Of a DNA stretch of 64,000 nucleotides, positions 33,257-41,511 are shown piece by piece. The position numbers were made by a program, and so were the translations under genes. Below the pieces are notes generated by a model that saw nothing but the letters and a program-made list of their open reading frames with translations, was not told the DNA's origin and ran no database searches. Position 1 is the stretch's first letter; each line of letters starts with the position of its first letter. The DNA comes from Neobacillus sp. PS3-40 (lineage in GTDB: Bacteria; Bacillota; Bacilli; Bacillales; Cytobacillaceae). The stretch lies in assembly GCF_030915485.1 (NCBI RefSeq), contig NZ_CP133266.1:3476001-3540000 (forward strand), given 5' to 3'.

Positions 33257-34473
33257 TGTCTTAATCTAAATTACCGATTTTTATTCATTTATTGTCTCTG
33301 GCTAACTGGCCTGTTGATTTCCTTTTCCGGGCAACTCAGGTAAATAAAGTAGAAGAATCCGAAAACATCCTATATTAATATAAAAAAGAATGGGTATTCT
33401 CTTAATATTTCAAAAACGCTACCATAAACGACTTGCATACCAGTTTTCGGTATATCAATCGGAAAGGTGGTGGTTTTTTTATCTAATCGCCAGACTAACA
33501 TTCGATTTAGACTCAGGAATCAAGGAAATTTAAATCACGAATCTTTTTGAAGAAACACTGAATATCCAAGCCTTTAAATCCCTCTATTTAGGGGCTTTCG
33601 CAAATATTGTTGTTATTAGCTCCCTTTTTTGCCGATCACGGGCACGATTAAGACCTATCTATTACAGATAACCTACTTTGATTCCATTAAACGGTTAAAA
33701 AAAGAGTCCTTCGGAATCATTGGTGGTCTATGATTCCCTAAGACAGCAAAAAATGAGGCCTAGGGGAATCATTCGTAGTATTTCTACCTGAGTTGATTGG
33801 AGCGGAGGGCACTTGACTCCTGCGGGAATAGAGGGAATGGGAGACCCCACAGGCGGTATGCCGAGGAGGCTCCCATCCCTCCGCGCGGAAAGCAAGTGCC
33901 CGGAGCGGAAATCAACGGCAAAGTTATGGTCTAAATACAACCATTTATTCGAAAAAAGTCTTAAAAAAACGATTTTAATTTTACATTATTAAAAGCATTA
34001 AGGGTCTCAACTTTCCCGCTGCTCCTGCTGGAGATTTATATGGCATTTCTGAACTGTCTAGCTCAAGCAACTTAAGCCCCCTGAGGACACTTCCAGAAAA
34101 GTGCGCTAACAAAGCATTGGTTTCCGATTGCTCAAGCAATCAGAGAGCCCTCACATGGCTCAAAGTGCCTGATGGTTTTACATCAGTGCTAGCTGATATT
34201 CTCCTTGAACAGGTTCACATTATGGTTGTACCGGGAATTGATTTTGGTGCATTTTTTGTGTGCCATTTTTGCACCTTCTGTAACTTTACGAAAATTGTCA
34301 AAAAATAGACGAAATTACAGAATGATAGTGTCGAAAAGAAGAGAAAATGTATTCTTTTGTCTACTTTTGCAAAAGTATTTACTTTTTTAGAAATTACTGT
34401 AATAATACTCCGAGTATTAGTGTTGATCATAATGATTTACAGTAAAGGATACAAATTAGGGAGGCTTAGTAGA
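33257..34473. other. 1.2-kb gene-poor stretch with repeat relics
   Basis: No convincing gene is present. It holds a relic GGCCTGTTGATTTCC at about 33308-33333, a hairpin GGAATCAT/ATGATTCC near 33713-33737, the 126-bp repeat at 33792-33916, and a degenerate stretch near 34040-34200 with GTCTAGCTCAAGCAACTTAA. The part 33480-33660 has short coding-like pieces with stops and may be an eroded gene. Short open frames at 34117-34308 lack ribosome sites. Confidence 0.6.
33792..33916 (+). repeat. 126-bp palindromic repeat, copy 1
   Basis: It starts GTTGATTGGAGCGGAGGGCA and ends with TGCCCGGAGCGGAAATCAAC, so the two ends pair into a long stem (GGGCACTTG with CAAGTGCCC). The middle has CTCCTGCGGGA and GAGGAGGCTCCC. 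It is GC-rich against the AT-rich surroundings. Similar units lie at 60812 (inverted) and 62388. I recall this kind of repeat as common in Bacillaceae intergenic DNA. Confidence 0.88.
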
Positions 34474-34677
34474 TTGTGTAAGTATGTAAAAAGCCATGAT
34501 GAGATAATGTTAGAGGAAATTCGTGCTAAAAGGAAAAATATGATAGATTGTGCCAATATATGCGGCATCTCAAGTGAAGAAACTATTCGATTTAGTCAAG
34601 AACTTGATAAATTGATTTTTACATATCAATGCAGACCATTTGAAGAGAAGAGAATGACTTTAATTAAATGTTCATGA
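34474..34677 (+). CDS. Spo0E-family aspartyl-phosphate phosphatase
   Basis: This 67-residue protein has the Spo0E signature EEIRAKRKNMIDCANICGISSEETIRFSQELDKLIFTYQ. The SQELDKLI motif contains the Asp needed for removing phosphate from Spo0A-P, so it would delay sporulation. TTG 34474 is chosen because AGGGAGG lies 9 bases upstream; the frame also opens further upstream without a ribosome site. It stands alone between gene-poor stretches. The target (Spo0A-P) is from the family, not shown here. Confidence 0.83.
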   Translation: MCKYVKSHDEIMLEEIRAKRKNMIDCANICGISSEETIRFSQELDKLIFTYQCRPFEEKRMTLIKCS

Positions 34678-35105
34678 TATTGCCAAAAGTACTAGTAAGG
34701 TATGCCAAAGGAATTAGTATTTATATTACCTTGCTAAATGTACTTTTTTAATAAATTTACAGAAAACTAAATAAGATCTCATATTTATATTGAAAATATC
34801 TGTGAGTTTTATCATTGTCTATATCTTCATATTTTATATAGTTATATTAATAGATTATTAATCTTAAAAAATAATCACATGATCTATGTCTTCAAAGAAT
34901 AGCTCCCTAGAATCTGCACATGGTTTCAATATCATTTATTTTGTGCTTACCCAAAACATCAAAGAAATTTCAAAACTAATTAGAAACTAAAGAAATGCCA
35001 ATTGTTGAGAGCATGCATGAAAGGAGCTAAGAAACGGTATTTTTTGTACTATGCTAGTATTGCAATACATATATTGTAATATCTGCATATTTTAAAAAAT
35101 ATGGA
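34678..35105. other. Intergenic region before fixA
   Basis: Of the 478 bases between the Spo0E-like gene and fixA, this part holds a terminator-like fold (AAGTAC, AAGGTA against TACCTT, GTACTTTTTT, about 34685-34750). The rest is AT-rich DNA in which I see no gene. The end nearest fixA has a cre site, described separately. Confidence 0.6.
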
Positions 35106-35119
35106 AGCAAACGCTTTCA
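35106..35119 (-). promoter_or_regulatory. cre site before fixABCX
   Basis: The minus-strand reading TGAAAGCGTTTGCT has one mismatch to TGWAANCGNTNNCA. In addition ATGGAAGC and GCTTTCAT form an inverted repeat. It lies 37-50 bases upstream of the fixA start, so the fix genes are likely shut off by CcpA on good carbon sources. Confidence 0.65.
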
Positions 35120-35155
35120 TGGAATTTAGCTTTATTGAAGGAGGGAAAATTCTAT

Positions 35156-35977
35156 ATGCATATTGTCGTATGTGTCAAGCAGGTACCAGATACAAAAATT
35201 ATTAAAATCAATCCAAAAACAAACACACTCGACCGCAAAAGCGCTCCAGCCATTTTAAATCCTTTCGATGCACATGCTGTCCAGGAGGCTGTGAAAATTA
35301 AACGATTAACGGGTGGTACGATAACTGTTTTATCGATGGGGCCTCCCCAAGCTACAGAGGTTATCAAAGAAAGTGTCGAAATTGGTGCCGATCGAGGCTA
35401 TTTAATTTCTGACCGTGCATTTGCAGGGGCAGATACTCTTGCAACAAGCTATGCATTATCAAAAGCTATGGAAAAAATCGGGAAAGAACTTCCTGTAGAT
35501 ATGGTTATTTGCGGAAAGCATGCAATTGATGGGGACACTGGGCAGGTAGGAGCTGGTCTTGCAAGACGTCTTGATATGCCACCTGTCTCAAACGTTCTTG
35601 AAGTATCCGAAGTAAACACGAAAGAAAATACAGTTTTATTAAAAAGAAAATTGACAAGTGGTTATGAGCTTGTACAAGCTAATTTACCATGTTTACTAAC
35701 AGTAGAGAAGGAAATTAACGAGGTTGAATATTCTGCGCTTCCTAACATGATAAAAGCTGCGAAATATAAGCCTATTGTTTGGACTGTAGACGATTTGATC
35801 AATGTAGATCGAACTCAACTTGGACTAAAAGGATCACCTACGGTAGTAGGAAAAAGCTTTACGCCTCCAAAACCAGAGGGTGGCCAGAAATTGCATGGTT
35901 CTTCTAATGATCAGGTTAAACAATTAATGGAAGTATTAAAAGATAAAAAGAATCTATTGTTCCAATCTTCGAATTAA
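35156..35977 (+). CDS. fixA: FixA, electron transfer flavoprotein beta subunit
   Basis: This is a 273-residue ETF-beta-like protein. VVCVKQVPDTKIIKINPKTNTLDR starts it, DAHAVQEAVKIK and VICGKHAIDGDTGQVGAGLARRLDMP are family segments, and the tail has RKLTSGYELVQANLPCLLTVEKEINE. With FixB it forms the flavin pair of the FixABCX complex. ATG 35156 has GGAGGG 10 bases upstream. It is first in an operon fixA-fixB-fixC-fixX. The length fits FixA-type rather than the shorter housekeeping EtfB. Confidence 0.92.
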   Translation: MHIVVCVKQVPDTKIIKINPKTNTLDRKSAPAILNPFDAHAVQEAVKIKRLTGGTITVLSMGPPQATEVIKESVEIGADRGYLISDRAFAGADTLATSYALSKAMEKIGKELPVDMVICGKHAIDGDTGQVGAGLARRLDMPPVSNVLEVSEVNTKENTVLLKRKLTSGYELVQANLPCLLTVEKEINEVEYSALPNMIKAAKYKPIVWTVDDLINVDRTQLGLKGSPTVVGKSFTPPKPEGGQKLHGSSNDQVKQLMEVLKDKKNLLFQSSN

Positions 35978-36006
35978 AGATACTTTTGCTGTAAGGAGGG
36001 GTTAGG

Positions 36007-37038
36007 ATGAATGTAGAGGAATCTAAAGGAGTTTGGGTTTTCATTGAACAAAATGATAGCAAGATAGAAGGAGTTTCTCTTGAACTACTAGGTGCAGGAA
36101 GACAGCTTGCAGATAAACTTCAAGTTCCATTAGCTGGAATGCTCATCGGAGATGGAATTAAATCACTTTCTAGTCAGGTAATTGCTTATGGGGCTGATGA
36201 AGTTTATTTAGTTGATCACCCTGTATTGAAGAATTATCGGACAGAGTCCTATATGAAGAGTGCGTTTCAATTAATTAATAAATTCAAGCCGGAAATTTTA
36301 TTGTATGGTGCTACCTCGAATGGTAAGGATTTAGCAAGTGCGCTTGCAACGGACCTCCAAACTGGGTTGACTGCAGATACAACTCACTTGGATATTGACC
36401 TAGAGAATCGTTTTCTAGAAGCAAGCCGTCCAGCATTTGGCGGAAATATTATGGCAACTATTCTTTGTAAAAAACAGCGCCCACAAATGGCGACAGTTAG
36501 ACCAAAGGTAATGAAGGCACTTGAGCCAGATTCAAGCCGTCAAGGAAAAATCATCGAAGATACTGTTGAACTAAAAGAATCAGATATGCGTACAAAAGTA
36601 CTTAAAATTGTGAATGATGTCACAAATAAAGCAAACCTGGCAGACGCCCATGTAATAGTTTGTGGCGGAAAAGGGATGGGGACAGAAGATAATTTCCAAT
36701 TACTGCATCAACTAGCTGATACGATTGGGGCTACGGTTGGTGGTACACGTGATGTTGTTGAAGCAGGTTGGCTTCCACATCATCTTCAAATTGGGCAAAC
36801 TGGTGAGACCGTTTCTCCAAAAATCTATTTCGCAGTAGCGTTATCTGGAGCCATTCAGCATACTGTTGGAATGATACACTCCGATCTAATTATTGCAATA
36901 AATAAAGATCCAAATGCAGCCATTTTTGATTCTGCACATTATGGACTAGTCGGAGATGCAATGGAAATTGTTCCTATGTTAATTGAACAATTTAAGCAAA
37001 TCCGAAATGAAAAAGGCGGTGAAATAAGCTATGTCTGA
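36007..37038 (+). CDS. fixB: FixB, electron transfer flavoprotein alpha subunit
   Basis: This is a 343-residue ETF-alpha-like protein. Its N-terminal half is Rossmann-like, and its C-terminal FAD domain has VCGGKGMGTEDNFQLLHQLADTIGATVGGTRDVVEAGWLP, IGQTGETVSPKIYFAVALSGAIQHTVGM and INKDPNAAIFDSAHYGLVGDAMEIVP. In Fix complexes FixAB carries the bifurcating FAD. AAGGAGGGG lies before ATG 36007. The 3' end overlaps fixC by 8 bases. Confidence 0.93.
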   Translation: MNVEESKGVWVFIEQNDSKIEGVSLELLGAGRQLADKLQVPLAGMLIGDGIKSLSSQVIAYGADEVYLVDHPVLKNYRTESYMKSAFQLINKFKPEILLYGATSNGKDLASALATDLQTGLTADTTHLDIDLENRFLEASRPAFGGNIMATILCKKQRPQMATVRPKVMKALEPDSSRQGKIIEDTVELKESDMRTKVLKIVNDVTNKANLADAHVIVCGGKGMGTEDNFQLLHQLADTIGATVGGTRDVVEAGWLPHHLQIGQTGETVSPKIYFAVALSGAIQHTVGMIHSDLIIAINKDPNAAIFDSAHYGLVGDAMEIVPMLIEQFKQIRNEKGGEISYV

Positions 37039-38326
37039 AAAATTTGACGTCATCGTAGTTGGTGCAGGACCGGCTGGGTCCGCAGCAGCACTTGTATGTG
37101 CGAGAAATGGTTTAAATACATTGCTTATTGAACGTGGAGAATATCCTGGTAGTAAGAACGTTATGGGCGGGGTTTTGTTCAGCAAAGAATTAAGGGAATT
37201 GGTTCCTGAATTTTGGAAAGAAGCTCCTCTAGAACGTCCGGTTGTTGATCACAGGTACATGGTATTGGGTAAAGAATCAGCTGTTAATATTGGTTATAAG
37301 GGCATGGAATGGGGAGAAGAGCCTTACAATGCTTTTGTCGTACAGAGAGCTAAATTTGACCAGTGGTTTGCCCAAAAAGCAGTTCAAGCTGGAGCATTGC
37401 TTATCAATAAAACGGTGGTAACAGAATGTATCGTTGATAAAGGCAAGGTAGTTGGAGTTCGTACAGACCGTCCTGATGGAGATCTTTATGCTGATGTTGT
37501 CGTATTAGCAGATGGAGTAAATTCCTTATTAGCTCAACAGCTTGGTTTTCGAAAAGAACACAAGCCAGGAGACGTTGCATTATGTGTAATGGAATGTATT
37601 AATTTACCAAAAGAAAAAGTAAACGACCGATTTAATGTTAAAGATAATCAAGGTGTAGCAATTGAAATTTTTGGTGAAGCAACAAAAGGAAACTTTGGCG
37701 CAGGTTTTCTTTATACCACTAACGATGGTATAAATATCGGGGTTGGAACTACGGTTGCTGCTATGGTTAAAGATAAACTAAAACCATATGATTTATTGGA
37801 TGAATTAAAATCTCATCCAGCTATAAAGCCTTTAATTGAAGGCGGAGAATCCGCTGAGTACCTTGCCCACCTCATCCCTGAAGGGGGATACCGTTCGGTA
37901 CAAAAAGTAGTTGGAAATGGTGCGGTTGTAGTTGGAGATGCTGCATCACTTGTCAATGCCATCAATGGTGAGGGTTCGAATATGGCAATGCATTCAGGAC
38001 AATTAGCAGCAAAAGCGATTGTTCAGGCGAAAAAACGTGGAGACTTTAGTGAAGCTGGCTTAAGCAGTTATCGTGACGCCCTTCATGATAGTTTCATCAT
38101 GAAAGATTTAGAGAAATACAAAGATGCACCACATACATTAGAATCTAATCCACAATATTTCAAAGAATATATTCCACTGGTGACCAAAGCAGTAGGTAAA
38201 TACTTTACAGTTGACGGTACAACTCAACGCGATAAACAAAAACAAATTATTAAGAGTTTTACAGAAGGAAAAGGAACTTTCAAGGTCCTTACAGATATTT
38301 ATCGTGTGTGGAAGGCGGTGAAATAA
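37031..38326 (+). CDS. fixC: FixC, ETF-quinone oxidoreductase-like flavoprotein
   Basis: This is a 431-residue flavoprotein. FAD binding is by VVGAGPAGSAAALVCARNGLNTLLIERGE (residues 9-37) and VVGDAASLVNAINGEGSNMAMHSG near 300. It takes electrons from FixAB and delivers them to quinone on the inner membrane face. It overlaps fixB by 8 bases and is followed without a gap by fixX. No large membrane helix is seen, as is normal for this family. Confidence 0.94.
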   Translation: MSEKFDVIVVGAGPAGSAAALVCARNGLNTLLIERGEYPGSKNVMGGVLFSKELRELVPEFWKEAPLERPVVDHRYMVLGKESAVNIGYKGMEWGEEPYNAFVVQRAKFDQWFAQKAVQAGALLINKTVVTECIVDKGKVVGVRTDRPDGDLYADVVVLADGVNSLLAQQLGFRKEHKPGDVALCVMECINLPKEKVNDRFNVKDNQGVAIEIFGEATKGNFGAGFLYTTNDGINIGVGTTVAAMVKDKLKPYDLLDELKSHPAIKPLIEGGESAEYLAHLIPEGGYRSVQKVVGNGAVVVGDAASLVNAINGEGSNMAMHSGQLAAKAIVQAKKRGDFSEAGLSSYRDALHDSFIMKDLEKYKDAPHTLESNPQYFKEYIPLVTKAVGKYFTVDGTTQRDKQKQIIKSFTEGKGTFKVLTDIYRVWKAVK

Positions 38327-38611
38327 ATGTCAGTTACTACTCTTGAGGAAAAACAATATCTTTTAAGATTTAAGTGCGATAAAAAATCACACTTGACCAT
38401 ACTTAATCATGATGTTTGTGCGACTCAATGTCCTGATAAACTTTGTACACTTTTCTGCCCAGGTGAAGTTTATAAATGGGAAGGAAACCGGATGCAGGTT
38501 GGCTATGAAGGCTGTCATGAATGTGGAAGCTGCCGAATCGGTTGCCCAACAGAAAATATTAAATGGGAATATCCAAAAGGTGGTCACGGAATTATATTCC
38601 GACTTGCATAG
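38327..38611 (+). CDS. fixX: FixX, ferredoxin-like protein
   Basis: This is a 94-residue ferredoxin-like protein with CATQCPDKLCTLFCP and CHECGSCRIGCP, then NIKWEYPKGGHGI. The second motif gives one 4Fe-4S cluster. It works between FixC and quinone in the FixABCX complex. The ATG follows the fixC stop directly; GGCGGTG is the ribosome site inside fixC. It is the last gene of the operon and is followed by a terminator. Confidence 0.93.
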   Translation: MSVTTLEEKQYLLRFKCDKKSHLTILNHDVCATQCPDKLCTLFCPGEVYKWEGNRMQVGYEGCHECGSCRIGCPTENIKWEYPKGGHGIIFRLA

Positions 38612-38613
38612 AA

Positions 38614-38658
38614 AAAAAGTGCTGTTTACTCAAATGAGCTGACAGCACTTTTTAGTTT
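38614..38658 (+). terminator. fixABCX terminator
   Basis: AAAAAGTGCTGT and ACAGCACTTTTT pair perfectly around a 16-base loop, with a T-rich tail. Confidence 0.92.
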
Positions 38659-38688
38659 TATATTTTAAAAGAGATGAGAAAATTAAAA

Positions 38689-38726
38689 CATTCACCTCGG
38701 GACTGGGTGAATGCTTTAGTTTTTTA
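38689..38726. terminator. Bidirectional terminator before the 38823 gene
   Basis: CATTCACC and GGTGAATG pair with A/T runs on both sides. It mainly serves the minus-strand gene at 38823. Confidence 0.75.
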
Positions 38727-38822
38727 TAAGGAATTATCAGCTATTTTTACATTACTACTATATGTATGTTTTTTCACAACTTTATCTAAAAAAAGTGAAG
38801 CAAAAGGAAATTTATTTGGAAT

Positions 38823-39164
38823 CTAGCTAATTTTCTCTTGTAGGTTAGTAGAAAGGAGTTGGTCATTCTTACTATAGGTTTCAAAAGTACGAGCCCATTC
38901 TATCGCTTTATTGAATGAATTAACCAGTGGAGACGAATAAAAAGTTGTATTCCACTTAAAAGAACCTTCGGAATTAGATGGATAAATAGTAACTTTCCAA
39001 TGATAAAATTCATTTGAATTGGGAGCTAGCTCACCCTGTAAGGCAATTAGCCAATGGGTTTTAAATGAAGGATTAGGTTCTAATCTTGAAAATGAGGCCC
39101 GATCAGATGATCCAATAGGAATTAGTGCCTTTTGATAAAAATCCTGATAATTTGGGTAGTTCAT
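38823..39164 (-). CDS. Hypothetical protein (113 residues)
   Basis: This is a 113-residue soluble protein, starting MNYPNYQDFYQKALIPIGSS and rich in Ser, Asn and aromatic residues, with WKVTIYPSNSEGSFKWNTTFYSSP in the middle. It has no signal peptide, membrane helix or metal motif. GGAGGG sits before the ATG (39162-39164), and a terminator follows. The family is not recognised. It faces away from the hemerythrin gene and shares its upstream region with the Fnr box. Confidence 0.65.
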   Translation of the reverse strand: MNYPNYQDFYQKALIPIGSSDRASFSRLEPNPSFKTHWLIALQGELAPNSNEFYHWKVTIYPSNSEGSFKWNTTFYSSPLVNSFNKAIEWARTFETYSKNDQLLSTNLQEKIS

Positions 39165-39304
39165 TAAGTATCCCTCCTTTTTTGTTACTATATTTAGTAT
39201 ATGAAACTTTTAAAGTAAGTTTGATGATAAATGTTACTTTTTTTGAAAAAATATTAGAATTTTCACAAAATATACATAAAGAGGTGTTCAGTTATCTGTT
39301 CGTA

Positions 39305-39347
39305 TGTGATATAGCTCACACCACATAAGATGGGTTCTTTTTATACT
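39305..39347 (+). promoter_or_regulatory. Fnr-type site and promoter of hemerythrin gene
   Basis: TGTGA-TATAGC-TCACA at 39305-39320 is a perfect match to the CRP/Fnr palindrome used by Bacillus Fnr. A TATACT -10 box lies at 39342-39347, which puts the site centre about 41.5 bases before the expected start point. This is the class II activator position, so the gene is likely switched on without oxygen. Confidence 0.75.
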
Positions 39348-39377
39348 GAAATAAGAAAATAGTAAGAGGTGAAATAA

Positions 39378-39902
39378 ATGAATGGTTTTATGAGCGCCAT
39401 GGGTGGCATGCCTTCAGGGGATCTATGCCCAGGACTTAGCCAATTAAAAGGGGAGCATACTCCTTTAATAAAAATGTTAGATAGAATCGTTTCTTTAACA
39501 GAACAAATTGCAAAAGAGTCAGAGATTGAACAGTCTTTTGCTGAATTAAAGATAGATGTTACAACTTTTATCAGCGAACTTGATCCCCATTCTGTGAGAG
39601 AAGAGGGTGTCTTATTTCCAATGTTGGGTGCATATATTGGCACGACTTCTGGCCCGATTGCTGCGATGGAATATGAGCATGAACAAGCAAAATCATTAAT
39701 AAGTGATTTTCGCGCAAAAGCTGAAATTTCCCAACTTTCGACTGAAGAAATGAAAAATCTAAGTGAAATAGTGAAGAATGCATATGATGTACTCATACAA
39801 CATTTTTCCAAAGAAGAAAATGTTTTATTTCCAATGGCAGAGAGAATGCTTACGGATGAAGAGAAAGACGAACTATTTACAAGAATTCAAGAGATTAAGT
39901 AA
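39378..39902 (+). CDS. Hemerythrin-like domain protein
   Basis: This is a 174-residue helical protein with a hemerythrin HHE domain. Its His/Glu ligands lie in QLKGEHTPLIKMLDRI, ELDPHSVREEGVLFPML, MEYEHEQAKSLI and IQHFSKEENVLFPMAERML. Such di-iron proteins bind oxygen or NO, or repair Fe-S clusters (RIC/YtfE type). The front has GFMSAMGGMPSGDLCPG with a Cys at about 17. AAGAGGTGA precedes ATG 39378. With the Fnr box it would act in low-oxygen or nitrosative stress, which would suit the Fe-S-rich genes upstream. Confidence 0.9.
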   Translation: MNGFMSAMGGMPSGDLCPGLSQLKGEHTPLIKMLDRIVSLTEQIAKESEIEQSFAELKIDVTTFISELDPHSVREEGVLFPMLGAYIGTTSGPIAAMEYEHEQAKSLISDFRAKAEISQLSTEEMKNLSEIVKNAYDVLIQHFSKEENVLFPMAERMLTDEEKDELFTRIQEIK

Positions 39903-40023
39903 AGGATTGGCCAAGCGCCTTTCCTTTTATTTTTTTGGAATCCAAACTAAATATTATTTTTATATATCTCAATCTCCTAAGATTATGTAAAATACTAATA
40001 GAAAGTGAGAAAAGAGGAGTCAT

Positions 40024-41259
40024 ATGAATCAGCAAGCTACTATGCCTAAAAAGATAACCAATTCAAATGAATCAACAATATTTAAAGTTCTTTTCATTAT
40101 TGGCTTATGCCATTTATTGAATGATGCGATTCAAGCGGTTGTACCGGCCATGTTCCCAATTTTAGAGAAATCAATGGGATTATCATTTACGCAATTAGGG
40201 ATAATTGCTTTTTCCCTTAATATGGTCTCATCAGTTATGCAGCCAATGATTGGGTTTTTTACAGATAAAAAACCCATGCCATATATTCTCCCAATAGGGC
40301 TTACTTCCACACTATTTGGGGTTTTAGGATTAGGATTTGCTTCAGGCTTTAACTGGATTGTTTTATCTGTCGTATTTATTGGGTTAGGTTCAGCAGTATT
40401 TCATCCTGAAGGATCTAGGGTTGCACATATGGCCGCAGGAGACAGGAGGGGACTTGCCCAATCTATTTATCAAGTTGGAGGTAATTCTGGGCAGGCGTTG
40501 GCACCCCTCATTACTGCACTAGTTCTCGTTCCACTTGGACAAGCTGGAGCATCTTGGTTCTCCCTTGCTGCTGCATTGGCTGTTGTTCTATTAGTTTATA
40601 TTGCAAAATGGTATAAACAGAGATTACATTCTATAACAAGAGCTTCAAAGAAGAAAATTTCTGTTAAAGCTAGTGGAATGAACCATGCTAAGGATATAAA
40701 AAAGGCAATCTTTTTTATCTTATTAACTATTTTTGCAAGATCTTGGTATATCTCAGGAATGACAAATTTCTACACTTTTTATACAATACATAAATATGCA
40801 CTAAGTATTAAAGAATCACAGTTGTTTTTATTTACGTTTTTAGTAGCAGGTGCCATTGGTACGTTCTTTGGTGGCCCACTTTCAGATAGATTTGGAAAGA
40901 AAAAAGTTATTACTTTTTCGATGATGGTAACATTACCTTTTTCAATTCTTATTCCTTACATGCCACTGGCATTAGCCTTTATTTTTCTTATTTTCTCCGG
41001 TTTTATCATCATGACTAGTTTTTCTGTTACTGTTGTGTATGCACAAGAGCTTGTTCCAGGTAAAATTGGGATGATGTCAGGTTTGACTGTTGGACTTGCA
41101 TTCGGAATGGGGGCAATTGGTTCAGTTGGTCTAGGTTATATTGCAGATTTGATTGGACTGCCAACCATGATTGCAGTTTTGGGAATTTTACCTTTGATTG
41201 GATTATCGTCGTTTCTACTTCCATCTGACCGGGCGGTTCAAGGTTGGAATAACGAATAA
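40024..41259 (+). CDS. MFS transporter, fosmidomycin-resistance (Fsr) type
   Basis: This is a 411-residue efflux protein with 12 predicted helices. The first half has LCHLLNDAIQAVVPAMFPILEKSMGLSFTQLGI, SSVMQPMIGFFTDKKP, AVFHPEGSRVAHMAAGDRRGLAQSIYQVGGNSGQALAPL. The HPEG and GGNSGQALAP segments are typical of the Fsr group. The second half has GGPLSDRFGKKKVI. The substrate is unknown. AGAGGAG lies before ATG 40024. It is separate from mhqR but just upstream of it. Confidence 0.88.
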   Translation: MNQQATMPKKITNSNESTIFKVLFIIGLCHLLNDAIQAVVPAMFPILEKSMGLSFTQLGIIAFSLNMVSSVMQPMIGFFTDKKPMPYILPIGLTSTLFGVLGLGFASGFNWIVLSVVFIGLGSAVFHPEGSRVAHMAAGDRRGLAQSIYQVGGNSGQALAPLITALVLVPLGQAGASWFSLAAALAVVLLVYIAKWYKQRLHSITRASKKKISVKASGMNHAKDIKKAIFFILLTIFARSWYISGMTNFYTFYTIHKYALSIKESQLFLFTFLVAGAIGTFFGGPLSDRFGKKKVITFSMMVTLPFSILIPYMPLALAFIFLIFSGFIIMTSFSVTVVYAQELVPGKIGMMSGLTVGLAFGMGAIGSVGLGYIADLIGLPTMIAVLGILPLIGLSSFLLPSDRAVQGWNNE

Positions 41260-41273
41260 ATGGGGTTTAATTC

Positions 41274-41307
41274 AACCAAGGCGATTCACATCGACTCATT
41301 GGTTTTT
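41274..41307 (+). terminator. Terminator after MFS gene
   Basis: AACCAA / TTGGTT enclose a nested CGAT-TCAC-ATCG stem and are followed by TTTTT. Confidence 0.75.
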
Positions 41308-41436
41308 CGAAAGTAGAAGGATTCAGTTAAGATAGTATTAATTTTATGGAGACCAAGATATGTGACAATTTTGTTAAAATAATGCTTCAAATAAGTCTAG
41401 TTCGAGTTTAAAAGGGATGGAATATTTTTACAAGAA

Positions 41437-41481
41437 TTGACATTTCTCTGAAAATTCCTTATAATAACTTGATATCGAGAT
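41437..41481 (+). promoter_or_regulatory. mhqR promoter with MhqR-like operator
   Basis: TTGACA (41437-41442) and TATAAT (41460-41465) with 17 bases between make a perfect SigA promoter. TTGATATCGAGAT (41469-41481) overlaps the expected start point; its complement begins ATCTCGA, the half-site reported for MhqR. Autorepression is likely. The azoR promoter at 59894 has the same arrangement. Confidence 0.75.
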
Positions 41482-41511
41482 TTTTTAATTAACTTTAAAG
41501 GATGAAATCTA

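Noticed and set aside
34117-34390. Two overlapping short frames before the Spo0E-like gene
   Set aside because: There is no ribosome site or recognisable motif, and they lie in a degenerate repeat-bearing stretch.
35156-38611. FixABCX as proof of nitrogen fixation
   Set aside because: No nif genes are visible in the window, and a cre site rather than a nitrogen-control site precedes the operon.
38614-38726. Small RNA gene between fixX and the 38823 gene
   Set aside because: The two hairpins are each explained as terminators with T runs, and no promoter is seen between them.
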